This document shows positions 11,801 to 26,800 of a stretch of 64,000 nucleotides of DNA, in pieces. The number at the start of each line of letters is the position of its first letter. The stretch's first letter is position 1. The translations under genes were made by a program, and so were the position numbers. The notes under the pieces were generated by a model that was not told the DNA's origin, made no database searches, and saw nothing but the letters and a program-made list of their open reading frames with translations. Where the stretch lies: contig NW_020170466.1 of assembly GCF_000524195.1 (NCBI RefSeq), positions 106,209 to 170,208 on the forward strand. Reading direction: 5' to 3'. Origin of the DNA: Echinococcus granulosus. Lineage: Eukaryota > Platyhelminthes > Cestoda > Cyclophyllidea > Taeniidae.

Positions 11801-14800
11801 GGGGAAAATGGAAACATCTAGGGGCAAAGGACACTATCAAACAATTAAATTATCAGTTCGAAAGGATATGAGAAAAACAACCCTTAGTATCCTCCATGCA
11901 CATGAACTCTAAATCGGTTTTTCTCATTGTTTCTTGAGGTAAACCTGATCTTCTTGGCCAGTTGCGATAGTTACATTGCCAAATGCAGACCTGATAGGTA
12001 CAATGTTAGCAACGGGTTTGCTGAGGACGTCTAAAGCCCCAAAAACATGCCTATTTCGGTTTTCCAGAAGTCCCCTTTTCTACGGCTACTTCTCGAATGC
12101 TCTGGAATTTCTCGTTCAATTCTCCTGATTAGCAAATATCAATTACGGACCTGGAGATGCCTATAACTCCGGAAAAGCATTTCTGTTCGATTTCCTAGAA
12201 GTTCACCAAACATTCCAGAAGGCCGTGCTCTCACCCAGTCCCTTGTATCAAGCAAATAGAAATGCACTCTAAGTGTTCTGGTAGCTCCTCGAAGGCCAAG
12301 GTCGATCAGTTACTAATACAGAAACACAAATAAATTCGCAAACAGATTCAGTAAAGACATCTACCCAGACACTCGCAAACGCTGAGGTTCCAGCACCAGA
12401 TTGTAGTAATTGGTAGCCCAATTTATGACGTGGGGAAAATGGGGGGAAATTCATGAGGAAAAAAACGATATTTGTTGCAAACATTCGAGCCTGTGAAGGA
12501 TAAAGGACTCGCGTCAGATGTCCATGAATACCACTATCTCGAGTTAGACCAAGTGATGGGTGACAAGAAAGAGGAGAGAAATGAACGAGTTGAAACTGTT
12601 CGTAAACAAGTCGTGAATCATGAGAAGCTGGGAAGAACTGAGATGGCCAAATGAGCAACACTAAAGTAGAAACGAAGGAGAAAGAAGAAAAACGGATCGA
12701 GAGACACGATACATGTAGAGTCACTGTTGTTAAGCCAATATAGCCAAAGCAAGTGAATTTGCGCATCGCTACGAATAAATCAAACGCCAATCTGGCTTTT
12801 ACACTTGTTCCGACCGACATAAAACGTTATTTGCAATGCGAGACAAGGGATGACAGATGCAAATAACGTAAAGGGGATTCGGTAACAAAAGCCAAAAAGC
12901 GACAGCAGTAATTAGTCATTCACGAGGATGGAGATAACAACTGAAGCAGATTAAAACGAACGCAACCACACCAGGAAAAAGGCAATACCGGTGGAGTATT
13001 CTCGATTTCGATCGAAGGTCCCCGATCCGCCCTCTCCGAATCTGCCACCTCTGTTGTCAACGACGGCGACGTGGCATCAGTGTCGTGTCTTTCGATCGCA
13101 CCGACTGAGGCGATGCGTCGATGGCTCTTCGGTGGCGGTGACGCTGCCAATGATCGGGGCAGAAGTGTCGTGCCCGACTTCGCCACTGCCCCCACCGAAG
13201 GTGATTTTGCAGTGGTAGTAGGAGATAGCGCTTGCAGTTCTATTCCAGCCGCTTGCTCTGCTCGTCGCGCTCGCCGCTTTGCGGTACGAAAGGCCTCTGG
13301 GTAGGAGGACAGCCGGCGGTGGGTGCGAAAAGCAGGTTGACTGGGGGTTGCGACGGCAGCGGAGGATGAAGAAGAGCTATATGAACCACCAGCAGTAGTA
13401 GCACGTGTAATTCGACGATGTGGCACCCCACCACCCGTCTGTTCCAGCGGAGCTCGACGCCTTGTCATAGAGGAGACGCGAAACGGGTTTCGAGAGGCGG
13501 GACGACGTGGTCTAAGGAGAAGAAAAGTGAATTTAAAAAGGCCCCCAAATCGGGATAAACTTCTGTACGGTTCTTCACTAACTGAGCTGGCGTGGGACTG
13601 TAAGGACAGGTGTAGTTGGAGAGCGCATCCAACGGAGCGCTATCGATGCTAGGCCACACTGCGCGCAGATGGTGACGCTGCACGCTCTCCGGTGGATACG
13701 CTTGTGTCCTAGCGCCTTGATGCGTTGGAGGGGGCGGCAGGACTTGGGGCAAGGGGGTTTCGCTGATAGATGATGGTGTCGTTAGTGTCGTTGTTGTTGT
13801 GGTGGCGGTAGTTGTAGTCTCGTCCTCTGCCTCCTCGTCCTCGGGATCTCCTTCAAAGTGGTAATAGTCGCCCGAGCGTATCACTACAGAAAAAGATCAA
13901 CGAATTCGAAGAGGCATTTTGTGCTGCTTAGCACCGCCTGTTTTTATCAACCCCTTAGAAGGCTATTACTGAGGTTTTTGAGCTTATTTTGACAGATTCT
14001 TACCCCCCGTTAGCAACAACGGGTGCATTCGTCGTTCACCTAATAACTAAAATCAAGCGTTCTTTAGATCGTGGACATGACGACGCATTCCAACGCAACC
14101 AAGTGTCCCACAACTGTCGCTAAAGTCACATCTGAAGGAGAATGAAGGTGAAAAGGAAACAAGGCAAGAACTCACAGATGTAGTGTTCATTAATATTGGC
14201 CGTATTTTTACCAGCCTCCTTCTGGCGCTGCGCAATTTTATCCAGCTTGCGTTGCACTCGCTCCAAGTCACGCTTTTCACGCGTATTCTGCTCGCTGATT
14301 ACTTGCATCAGCTTGCGATTGATGAGGAAAGCGCCTCTGAAAAAAAGAATAAGGACGTGTGTGTGTGTGGGACGAATGGAGGGAGGGGAGAGGATGGGGA
14401 CATAGTAGAGGTGTCACAGCACTCTGTGATTCGACTACCACAATACGCAAGCATCGACCAAATTACTGGTCCCTCTGCTCCTCTCCATGCCAAAAGTAAA
14501 GCTACCTCCAAAACAGCGTACCTCATAACGCCTTTAAACCCATCCCAAGAGGATAATCTTGCTTTTTTGTTGTCTGCATACCACACTAAACTTCGCAGAA
14601 GGAAGCTGTCAGTTGGGTATGGCTGAAGCGTAGAAGGGTTGTCGGACGCCCGCCAGCTTTTCATATCCATCAAACATCGTTTCCTACGCAATGACTAGTC
14701 GTAAAACGGGACTGGGTTTGAACATACTCAAGTCATAATGAAAACACCGCTCACAAAATAGTTTAGGGAGATAAAAAAACTGTCCGTGTTGTTTCTGGCC

Positions 14801-17800
14801 AAGTGGTTCCACTAAAATTAACCAACGTAAGAAATGGAGCCGCTAAAAAGTGTCGCCCAGTCCCTGTGACTGCTTTGCGAATGAGTACACTTCGGTTGTA
14901 TCCCGTACGTATTCTCGTACGGAGGGGCTGTAATATCACCTCGAAGGTTGGTAGGCATGAAATGTCTGATTTTAAACGAATGTCGACCCAAGCAATGCAG
15001 TGAGGCGTTAGGACAGATCATGCATTTAAAAGGCCGCATATAAAACTACTTAAAATATAAACGAAAAGTGGTAAGTCATGAGGCTTCAGTTAAGACATTA
15101 AATAGTCAGACACCAAAAATACTACTTAGATCCTTTAAAGTGCTTAACCTAAGAAAAGATAAAAGGTAATTTAGTCACCGCAGATAAAGGCTTGATCGCG
15201 CAAACAGGCTACCTTACTTTGAACCCAGTGTACATTTACCAAATAATTATCCACAAGCTATCCTTTTACAACCCACCTGGAAGCGAAACAACTCTGAACA
15301 TTGAGATCAAACACGACATGACGGAAGGAGGAGGTAGTGAAGATCTTGCGTTGAAAAATGATCACTGCAAAGCACACAACATCCCAGTGAAGTCCGTTTG
15401 AGACGATCTCACAGCCAATATCCGTGGCTAGAAGAAGGAGAAGTAGGAACATTATTTTAACGTAAGGGTGTTCATCGTGTACCAAGTATTCTGCGCCTAT
15501 TTGCTATTATTTTAGGTTCTTACAATTAATTAAAAGCCGCCGCGGCTATGGAAGAATCCCTGAATCCATTCCAGCCAACCAGAATTGGATTTTGTGATGG
15601 TAGCGGCCATCCTAACCAACCGGAGAGTGACCTTGATGTTTCCGTTGATGGGCTTAATTCAAGTACTTTATTGAACATTTTTCACATGATTTCAATCGTC
15701 GCAAGACTAGAGGCATTCAATATGGGGAGGAAATTCCTTTTATTGTCTTGTCAACTCAAACCCAAAACATCATTCTGCAAGAGCTTTTGATATCTCAATG
15801 GTAGGTTTTAGAACGAAAAATAAACTGTCTAAATGGTTTCACATTTTCCTAACGCATTTCTAGTTAGTAGAAGCGTGACTCTGGTACAACAGATAGAAAA
15901 TTTACAACTGCAGTATCTTTTTAGTTCCTTAGCGACCCAATTGAATTGACTGAAATCACGCCGAATGAGATAGCATTTTCCGGTGATACGCAATAATAAT
16001 AAAAAGGGATTCATTTTTACCTCAACCCATCCCTTTAGAGAATTCAGAGGCTGCTGATAGCAACGAAGTTCAGCTCTAACCTGCCACTCTCTTTCGCCTT
16101 GTTCTAGAGCAGCAAATGGGTGTAAAATGAACATAAACCAACCTAACCAATAGGGGACCGACTTTAAGATGTCAATTGTTAGTAGAAAATCTGTTTATTT
16201 TGAGTAAAGGTAAACATTCCTTGACGATTTTCAATGCATTTGCAACTATTAGAATGTCTAATCATGCACAATTTGTAAAGCAGAATAATGACTTAGAGCG
16301 ACCACGTGGCAATGCATTCTCCACGAAGGGGCACTGATCACAAACGCTACCCAAACAGCACTAACTTAGCAAACTGCGATATTTCATCGTAAAAATGGAA
16401 TTAAATAATAGACAGACTCATAGTAAAGAGCGCAAGAGCTGCTAAAGGATAATAACCGATACGCACGGAAAATATCTACAGCTCCAGAAGACTCCTCTTG
16501 ACGCCCAGCCCCCGAACATTCTTGAACGTCTCGAAACCCACTACGCCACTTAATTCGCCTAATTTAAATGTTCAAAGACCGAGACCAATTAGAGTGCTAT
16601 AAATACGCAATAATGGAGCCATTCGGTGTGTGCCACGAACTCAGCGAGGCGACACGAACACACGCGCTGTACCCCCAGCTTACTCATAGAGGTCGGTAAT
16701 AAAGGCATACGCACTGCAGACTTGATTGCACTATCGCAACAGGACCCGTGTTCACACAGCAGTTTATGACAGTAAAAGTGACCTCAACTGCTTCGCTCAT
16801 ATTCACCTATTGCTAAGAGAGCAATCACCAATAAAAGAGATTATCTTTAAAACCAAATCACCATTTGTTGACATCCTAAAATGAGTTTGAGAAAGCTTTC
16901 TCCGCCTTAAAGAGCAGTCTTGGAGGCAAAATGCTGTGTCGTTGATGCAAAAGCTCAATCAGCAGTGGATAAGTGGGAAATAAAAGATGCTGTTTCCATC
17001 AATAAAGGGGCAACTTTGCTACATTAGGCGATAGCAACACGTCCAGATGGCATTAGGACCTTTAAAACAGCTCAAGAGCATTAACTGTTGGGAAATAATC
17101 TGGACAAATGGCAAAGCCACACAATATAAGCCAAGGTGAAACAAACAGCTGATACATTCAATCTACCCTATGGTATTTAAGAACTACAGGAAACATTCAA
17201 GTGTTGTCTGGTCGACCGCAAGTGAACAAGAACCACCCAAACCATATGCGAAACGATTGTAACAGATCGGCTACATTTTTAAAGTTGTCAGATCTTTTTC
17301 AGACAATGAAGATGTCCAAGTGAATGAATTGGATAGAGGTGGTAAGGTGATTTGCAGGCTGTCACTAAATTCACATTTAGTTGGGAAATCCATAAATAAA
17401 AGCGTTTTTCAAAAGAATAGGAGATTTATGTTGAATGAGGCAGTAGTTTAGTATAATTGTTGGGACCAATCCACCGAACAGTTAAAGGGTCGGCTAATGA
17501 CAACAACTAGCAATAGCGACTGTTCCAACCAATAGGAGCGTGATTTTCATACTAGTCGAATCGGAAATTATCCCACCGTCCATTTTCATGGTAGTTAATT
17601 TCAAATTTTACACTGTCCGAAGACTTCCGGTTATAAGCGTCTAACCAGTAAGAATGTGACCTTGAGAGCAAAAGCTCAAACCAGACCTTTTCACCAGTGA
17701 AATAGGGGACCTACAGTAGCCAGCGTAGTCATTCCAACCAACGGGGTTCATACAACTGACGCCGAAGAGTTGGATGAGCCAACAGATACGATGACCTACG

Positions 17801-20800
17801 AGACGATTCCAGTAGACACAGCCCATCAGTTGAAGGGTACACTTCGCCAGAATCACACAGAAGTTGTATCCCACGATCACATTCCACCTAAAAGAAATAA
17901 TACAAAACCAAACGAGTTATATAGTAAGATGAAGGCTTTCAAAGACCCGAAATGCATTCAATTAGTTTGATGCACAGCCACCTCGATTGAGGATGAATAG
18001 AATTTGTGCGCATTTATTTGAATAGACACTCCATGGGCAGATCGAATATCTACGTACAGCCTCCCAGTAGTCTCTTCAACAGCTTTTGACTCTCCCACTT
18101 TCCTGAATTAGCTCCAGAGTTCACTGCTAACTGGCCACATAGCTATGACTTGTACCGACGGTGATAAATTTGCATCTGTCCACCCTATTCAGCAAAAAAG
18201 TGCTGTTAAATTATCTGGCTTTGCTATAAGGTGGATTTAAAAATACTTTAATGGTGGGCATCAAAGAGGCGGAAAAAGGTGCAATCGATGTGCAAACATC
18301 TTCTGATAATTAGTTTGCTTTTAAAATTTGTTTTGGAGAGAAATAAAAAAGCGGACTTGATAACATTTCGTCGATTTTTTAAGCGAAGATAAGAGAGTTT
18401 GGACGACTACTGTGCACTTAAAGGCATTAGTAGTCTAATCTACGTTTTTCCGACATCATGGTGAACAGAGAAGAGAGGAAGAAAGGAGAGATTACATGGT
18501 CTGTGGATAAATCTCGAACCAATGTTTTGTCTCCCAAAGGCAGAAATACTTAGTAAAAAAGGTAGCACCATGAATCCATCCGCAAACTCAAAGGGGACAA
18601 TAAATTTACCAAGCAAACTAAGGATGCGTAAGGAGAATTGTGAATTAAAATTCCCTTGTTTAAAAAATAACCGATAAAGGAGTGAGAAATAGACGAGCAG
18701 AAAATTTCCCAGCATATTCCAAATGCAAGGTAGGATTGGGTGTTAATGCCGCCTCTATGAAACGTTTTGCCTCTAGAAGTAAAGCTCCTTTCTCGTGTTT
18801 CTACCTTACCCTCTCCGAAAGTGCCTTTTCCACTCCGCATGAGGTAATGTGATTGGTTGATGCTAAAACAATGTGGTAATAAACTCCAGAAATGGGAAGG
18901 AAGGAGAGAGGCAGTGAATAAGGTGGGACAGCACTGTCCTAACATTTTCCCATTCTAATTTGAGCGCAAACCAACTCAACAGTAGGTTATGCAACATAAG
19001 AAGTAAGGCTATTCGTTGGCTTGCAAAAAGAGGTCTGCCCTTCTGACTCAATAGTTCTGGCTACTCTTCAATGAGACGTTATCCATGTACACCTCCAGGT
19101 TGTGCCCTGTTGGGGAAATAGATTTCAGTCGTGATCGCCGTTTGGCCTCCAACAAGAAACAATGCAAGGAAAGCAAGTATACTATCTTCTGGAGGAGACG
19201 AGAGGGAGTGGGCAGAGTTTGATAGTGAACGAGTCGTTGAGGGGTAACCAGTGATAATTACGGCTGACTAACATTCCAACGCAAAGAAAAACAACATGAT
19301 GCACACCTTGCGTTTTCACGGGGTTACGTAATGAAGGGAGGAACGACTTGTCAGCCTCTGAATGCAACTTGTCATCTGTCGTTAATGCACTGCATGCAAA
19401 ATTCATTTGCTGGGAGGCTTTCACCACAACAAATTGTTGCATCGACACAAGTCAAACATTACTGAAAGAGCGACATCTATTTTTTTCATTTCTAGTGAAA
19501 AATGGAGACTCTTTCTTCGCGTCATACCATTTTTCTGGCTGGTAAACTCTGCAAGCGTATCTTTGAAAATAAGCTGAACTCGATTTGTAAAACAGACAAG
19601 TTAGGACTATCAGGTTTTTTCAATCGGCATTTTATGATATAAAAGTTCTAAATGAGGAGGAAGCAAGGAGTATCGTTTTGACAGATTGATGAACATCCAT
19701 GCTTAATCAGAATAGGTGGATGTTGAGTGGCAAGCAGAAAGGCACATAAACTTTTTGACTATTTGATAAAAAATTTACTCAAATTTCACCCAAAATACTC
19801 GAGTTTACTTATGACGTATACTAATCCGTAAGTTTTATGTACGTCTTGAATATTACCAACATAAACAGCGAAGTTGGAGGTCATCCTAGATACCGGCAAT
19901 TAAATTAACATTTTCATTGGTTCAATACCGATAGGGGGAGTCCTTTCCCAAATTAGATTTGACCTCATTGACCGCAAGGAGGACAAAAACATTCATGTAA
20001 TACCAAATCAAGTTAAGTTACACATAGATAATCGCAAGATGTTAGGTGTAAATATGTGGGAAAGATGGAGAGGGGAAGCTATTTCTGCAGATAATGAATG
20101 GCTAAAACGCCCCCATACTGAGCAATTTCCAAACCAGTGAACCGTCACGAAGAGGGCAGATTGCTAAATCCACTAAAATCTACAAGATACACCAGTGACT
20201 TTGGAGTCCAAGGTCAATGTGAGTGGCTTTCAAAGCACCGACTATGCCGTGATAGCCGGCGAAGTATCCGGAAGAAGCAACGAGGACCGCGCTCAAAAAA
20301 GAGGAGAAGGGAGGGGATAGGAGGGTGGATATGCAGCCAAGCAAGGGCTCAATCACTGATCTTGTTGCCACACCTCCCAATCCTTCTCTTGTGCACCCGT
20401 AATAAAGGTACACACAGACCCATACGCCTTTCATCTTCAAGAAAGACTCGGGCGCCGCAATGCCCACTTTAAGTCCGCTACTTTGCATAGCGCTTTCAGA
20501 AGCAGCCCCGACGCTACAACACCGGCTCCCAAACACGATAAAGAGCCTCTCGTTAATAAAGTGGGGAAAAGAAGGAAAACTCGTGATAAAGTTCGAGGAA
20601 GCAGCGCTCCATTTCGACAGTTTTCCATGAGGGTCTGTGATGCGTGAATGGAAAAAGACACTGTTTGTGTCCTTTTCACGTGGAACAAAAAAAGAAAATC
20701 GCTGAGGGGGAGAAACGGTGGGATTAAATAAATTCTTGACAATCAATTAATTCTGTTTGCGATGGAGAAGGAGATTTTTCCAAAAAATGTACTTACCCAA

Positions 20801-23800
20801 GATAACTGGGGGTTAAAGGGTGTAAGATTCTACAGACTGTTTGTCAAAACCCTTCTCGGCTTGTCAACTTTAATAAATGACAGGTTAGCATTGCGTTACC
20901 TTCACAAAGCAAAAATAACAGCACCATTTTTTACGAAAAATGAATGAATAAATAAAACCTTACGGTGGATGGATGAATTGAGTGATGTACAATAGACAGA
21001 AGCAAACATAGAAACTCATTTTTTATGACAAAAAAAACAGCGGGGGAATAGATCCAAGGTGGAGTCTACACAAAAAACAGGCTTTTTTCTAATGTTCTAC
21101 GTCAATTCATGATTGTTTTACCCATTCATCCGATGTGTGAGACTTGATAACCAAAAAGTCCGAGAAATTGCCAGGTGTAAAGTGACACATATCAAAGCAT
21201 TACTGAAGTCTCCAGAAAAATTAAGATGGCTTTCTTATTCTTTCATCAAATAATCTAAAGTATTTTATTTTTGGGAAGATTAATCCAAGTTATTGCCCAT
21301 TTGGATGATAATACCCTTGAAGGTAAAAGGTCAGAATTGGATGGAGAAAAAAACCAATACTTCAGGGATGGAATCACCTTTTTTCCCAACTAGGAAGTGC
21401 CAAAGTCCAACTCTGGCTCAGCCAGTTAAATCTAGAGACTTAGTACTAATCATGTCATGGCACCAACGTTGCTAAACACTTCTCTTGACACATCAAAAGC
21501 GAGCCCGTATGTCCCCGAGGATGGGAGCACCTTCGAGTTTGTTTAAGAGACGATTTATTGCATGAAAACTCGAAATGAGAGGAAAGCAGCGGTGGAAGCA
21601 ATAGAGTGTCTCACATCGACGGGCTGAAATCCTTCATAACACAAGCATTTTACAAGGCTCTACGTGTCAGTAGATGAGCTACTGAAGTTAGATTAGCGAA
21701 TCGCTGGACAAATAAGGAGCCATCTTTTCAGGATAAGGAATCAAAAAAGCAGATCATCAGAAGAATAAATGAATTTGAGGAATTCGACGAGTCTTGATTA
21801 TTACCATCCGATTAGGGAATCCAAATTACCGTCAACCTAGATATGAGTTTCATTGAGGAATATCAACAAAAAGGTGTTTAACAATGCAACTTGCGGGGTG
21901 CACAGAGATACAATACAGCGTTAGGAAGCAGAAGTCATCTCAGACAAAACTCACGAGGCAAGAAGATTGGAACGCCTTCGCATCATGACGTTTTGGCCCA
22001 TCCAGAGGTAAATGAAACTGAGGATCATGTAACCCAGACAGAAGAGTGTGATCCAACTGACCCCCGTGGCGAAGACAATGGCCAGACTGAGCCAATACGA
22101 CCAGTAGAAAACTGCATGACGCATGTAATCCAGGTAGGATCTGGGGAGTCAAAGAAAATGATGTGATTTCTAGTGAAAAATTCCAAAATAGGGGACACTC
22201 GTGACAACTAAGCCATCGATGTTGGCACTTGTATCGGTTGAAAGCAGTCCACTTCAAACTGCACAGCTCAGACGAGAGCAGTCAATAAAGGATCGGATAG
22301 TCTTGAAAAACACTCAATAGAAAAAGAGGCATGCTTAAACTAGCAACCATTAGTGCTTCAAAATTAAATCAGAATTTTATTCATTGCTGCCCACCTTTTC
22401 CATCCTGACAAGGTTAGCTGGCTTGACCAATCTCGAGACGTGGCTAATGGGAAAAAAAGGCACGAGAGTTTTAAACAAAATTTGTTTCAATTCTTCAAGG
22501 CGAAGTCGAGACGAGTCCTCCATTGTTCACCTTCATTCGTGAAAAAATTATTCCAACTTCCGCCTACCTTAATGGACACTTAATGTTTTTAGTTCCACTC
22601 CAGCTATGGAGACCAGTTGAGCTTTTTAGGAGCAACAAGACGAATGACCTTGAGAGCCCACTGATAGAAAAAAGAGGAATTAGGTATAACGACTCATTTT
22701 GGTTTGTTTTGACATCTGCAATCGACATAGAAATTTTAACACAGCATGCAACAGTTTACTTCAGTCAAATCACAATAACAGTGCCTTTAAAATTATTTAC
22801 TAATTTATTGTAACAACGCACCACACAAAAAAATTTGAGAAGGTACCCACAAAAAATAGGCCTTTTTAGCACACATCGTAGCTATAGCCACGTAATCCCA
22901 CTGCAGTCCAAGGGGTCAAGAGCCATACACGACCCAGACATGACCATTAGCAAACGGTCACGTATTCAAAACAGTTAGATGATGTTTATCCTCCTATTGA
23001 GGGCTTGCATAAAGCTAACTGCAATCAAACACCTCCCGGATAAGACCTTTTTTTGATTTCAGTATTTCTACTTAGGAGCTTCTGCAAATCAAGTATCAGA
23101 GTAGCCTTAAGAGGCGATCAACTATAAACAAGAAAACCCAAAACCAAGTATTCTACTGATCCAAAATTAATCAATTATTAAAGTTTAGAATTCCCGATTC
23201 TACCAATATCGGCCAGGCAGTAAATGAGGTTTAAGTATGTTTGGGACCATGGGATGCGAGCTGTATAAACTCGATCTGACCTCGACTACAGTCAGATCAT
23301 TGAGGACTTACTCCTTCGTACTGATAAAATCACGATCATCCGGGCCGGGCAGAGTGTCGGTGAGGACGGGAGTGTTGCTACCCCCACCGTAGCTTTCCCA
23401 ATCTGGTCTCTGTTCTAACTTGAATACACGCCACTGTGCGGCCACCAGCATGAATTGCAGGAAGTCCACTACAAAAAGACAGCAACAGATGAGGAAATGC
23501 ATAATACATTTTTAATTTGGGACGAAAACAGCAGGAAGTAAAATTTACCGATAAGTTTGCGAGGGTCAGGTTGGTGAGAAGTGGAAGGAAGGAAGAGCCA
23601 CTGCTGTAGACGGATTGTCTCGTTGTCGTTGGAGTCCCAGGGAAGAGCTAGAAAAATGCAAAAAACAAGCAGTAAGTTAGTCAATCGAATTAATCAAGCA
23701 TTCATTCACTTAATCAACCAGTTATTCATTCATTCGTCGAGTCATTCATTTAATTTCTCGTTCTTTTATTACTTGTTTTATTCAACCATCCTTGCACGCA

Positions 23801-26800
23801 TCCATTCACACATCAGTCAACTAGCTGTCCATTTAATCCGTCCATTAAAATAGTCTATTAATCAATCAAAGTCAATTTATTCACTGGCATAATCACCCAA
23901 AGAGTCACCCACTCAATCAAACAGCCGATAATTTATTCGTTTATCCGAGTAAAGCACAAAGGAGATGCGCGAACATACAACGACGATAGAAGTGACAAGC
24001 CAATAAACACAACAAAAATAATTGATAGATCGGCCTACCAGACTCGAGGATTTTCGGAATACGTGTTGTGGCTATGATGGAGACAAAAGCTATTAGCATC
24101 ACTGTTTTATCGCCTCCACTATTTTCCATGATTGTACATTTTGAATTATCGCTATTTCGGAGCAATCGTGTGACATTAAGGAGGCAAGTCAGAAGAATCA
24201 GCCCGGGTACATGAAAGAACGAAGTATTTATTCGGACATAAAACATTTTTGACCGACGAAACTGTGGTCTGCCGAATACGTGTAGTTCTTAGCACAAAGG
24301 AGAGTAAATGAGACAAGCTATGTAGTAGGCCAGATACTGAGACTAGCTAGAGAGACCAAATTACTGACCGTTGTGGAGGGTAAATCACTTCCCACAATAC
24401 CGTTAAAGGTTAATGCACAGCTATTAGTAGAAAAAAGAATTTGAATAGCACCGATGTAAAACGGCAAATCTGCTGCAATAGCAAGGAAGACTGAATAACA
24501 GAGTAAAGGTGAATTCACCGCTCCACTATGCGCAGGTAGTGATGAACTTTTGGTCGACAAAGTCCACGCGATTCTTTACTTTTAAGGTCATTTTGATTAA
24601 TGAGGGGAAACATAAAACCCAGTGTAAGTTCAAGAAATCACAGAATGGATTCCACCAACAATACAAGGAGACTGTTGAGACTATACGATGTTACGGTCGT
24701 GTGAGAACAATAAATGCGTGCACTCATTGTTTGGGGGCGGTAAAGTGAATAAAAAACCATTCAATGAGCTTATATATTAGTGATAACCACACCGTAACGC
24801 AATACACATCTGCCACCTACCTACTGGTGAAACTTCCGAGGGTTTTAATTTTTTTAGCCTACCTTCACATCAAGTAAAAATGTCTTGAATTCTTCCATTG
24901 GTGCGGCTTGTTTTTTTTGCGGCACATAATGCATATGCTAAAGGGACACAAAAAAAATCTGCGCTTGTTCTTCCTTTACAATCAGTGCAACTGCTTGCTG
25001 AGAAACGTCTTCCGCATTAGAGTTGGACGGAAGACAAAAAGTGACGAAGTGAGGAATTCAACACCACCAAAGTTATGCGATCACACGAATAACTTGATTA
25101 CTACTAACGAAGTAGACAAATAGGTACAAACGACATGCCAGGGAATAAGCGAACAGTGTTGCAGGTCTAATGGCCTCCATTTCCGTCTGATTCATACATA
25201 TTCCTACTATCCACCTAGCAGAAAGGTAGTGATCGCTTGGAGAAGTATCGGAGGAATATGGGGAAATATAAAAGCCACTCCCCATTGCAAGTCCGCTGGT
25301 GATCCTATCACACGTTGAGCGTTTTCAAAACACATGTGAGATAGGTGAACAACTTGAGGGCCCTTGAAACCAATTCCCACCTGCTACTAATGCACAACAT
25401 GTGGGATCTATTTGGTTGACAGCTTCCACCATGACTGCCATGTGACATAGGCTTGAACGAAATGTTTAATTATATACGTTACAAATTTTTGAAAGTTGTT
25501 TCCGGTACGTTAATTGAAGCTTAATGTGTGGAAGGCAACTCGCATCTCTTCGCAGTTGATAAGAATAGTGAACCATTTGGGAATAAATCACCCAAGTGAA
25601 AATATTTAAGACAAATGTCCCATTAACTGACGTTAGGAAAAGCTTCTGCGGCTTTGGAATTCAATTTGCGAAGAAGACAAGATCAAATCAGATCCATTGG
25701 AGGTTCCCTTAACCAACACCTGATCAAAACGGGAAGGAAATGGCAGAGCACAGACGAAGAGTTCCGTACTGGAAGATGGACGCATATCTTATGGTCAGTG
25801 ATGTGCATAAATGATTGCATGTAACAAGGGTCTGCAAGATGCGACAAGGTGACCGTTGTGAACTACATCAAAGAACATATGAACCTGTCAAATCGTCCCA
25901 CAGATGATCTGGGCCTTTCATATTCTCCTAGTTAAAAAATCACAAGAAGACACCAATCGATTCTGTCATGCAAATATCTACAGCAAGAAGCTGGTACTGG
26001 TTACAATTACCACAGCACAGGCACCACTTTCAGCCGGTTAAAAGCCTCAACACTTCTGATAGTAAAAATAAATAAATGGTCTGACTCTAAATAGCCCCGC
26101 GATGACGATAGGGTCCCCATTTAGGTAGAAGAACTTAACTAAAATGGATTCCAAACTGATCCAAAAATGTACCAACTATTCCATAATCGCCTTGATTCTG
26201 ATTGAAATTATAAGGAGCAGAATTCCAATGCAGCTTCTCGTCAAAAGCACCAGGCACAACTAACAGGAATGAGTTTGAAGATCACGTGAAACCTGTGCTG
26301 ATTTAGCGTGAGAAATGACAGAAAGAACGCAATTGACACAAGAGATCAAGTTGGTAATCGTATTAACGATGCCTGCACTGCTATGCCACACCATAGGCAA
26401 ATTTTAGGGATCCATAAAAGCGGGCTTGCAGGATTTTCTACATCACCTTTAGCTATGGAAACAAGCCTTGATTCTGCCACAGGTGCGGCATATTCAAGAA
26501 AGTACTCATTGCCTCACCAAAACTAGCTTTGAAGGCCTCAAAATCACAAGTTTCAGGTTATAAAATCGCAAAGAATCATCAAGCCACCATTGGAAGTAAA
26601 CTTGTGATGCACAAAGTACTTATAGAAGGCTAGGCAAATCAGTGCCAACATCGAAGAGTTTGTATCTCCTATAGACTAATTGTAATTTTCACATCTACCA
26701 TTAACAAAGTGAGCATAAAATAGGACTTCAACCCCAAGCTTATAACAACGGGAGGATTGAAGCTCACATTCGACAAGAACAGAGGGGATCTGCGAACAGG

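Noticed and set aside
12269..12820. 183-codon minus-strand frame in intron 28
   Set aside because: The composition is hydrophobic but irregular, with no motif and no splice sites in phase with Piezo; likely chance.
17200..17310. SGRP-like phrase recalling the N-terminal part of mariner transposase
   Set aside because: Only four residues match and the flanks do not support it.
20180..20746. 188-codon minus-strand frame in intron 23
   Set aside because: There is no recognisable domain, no homology I can name, and two shifted frames of similar length overlap it.
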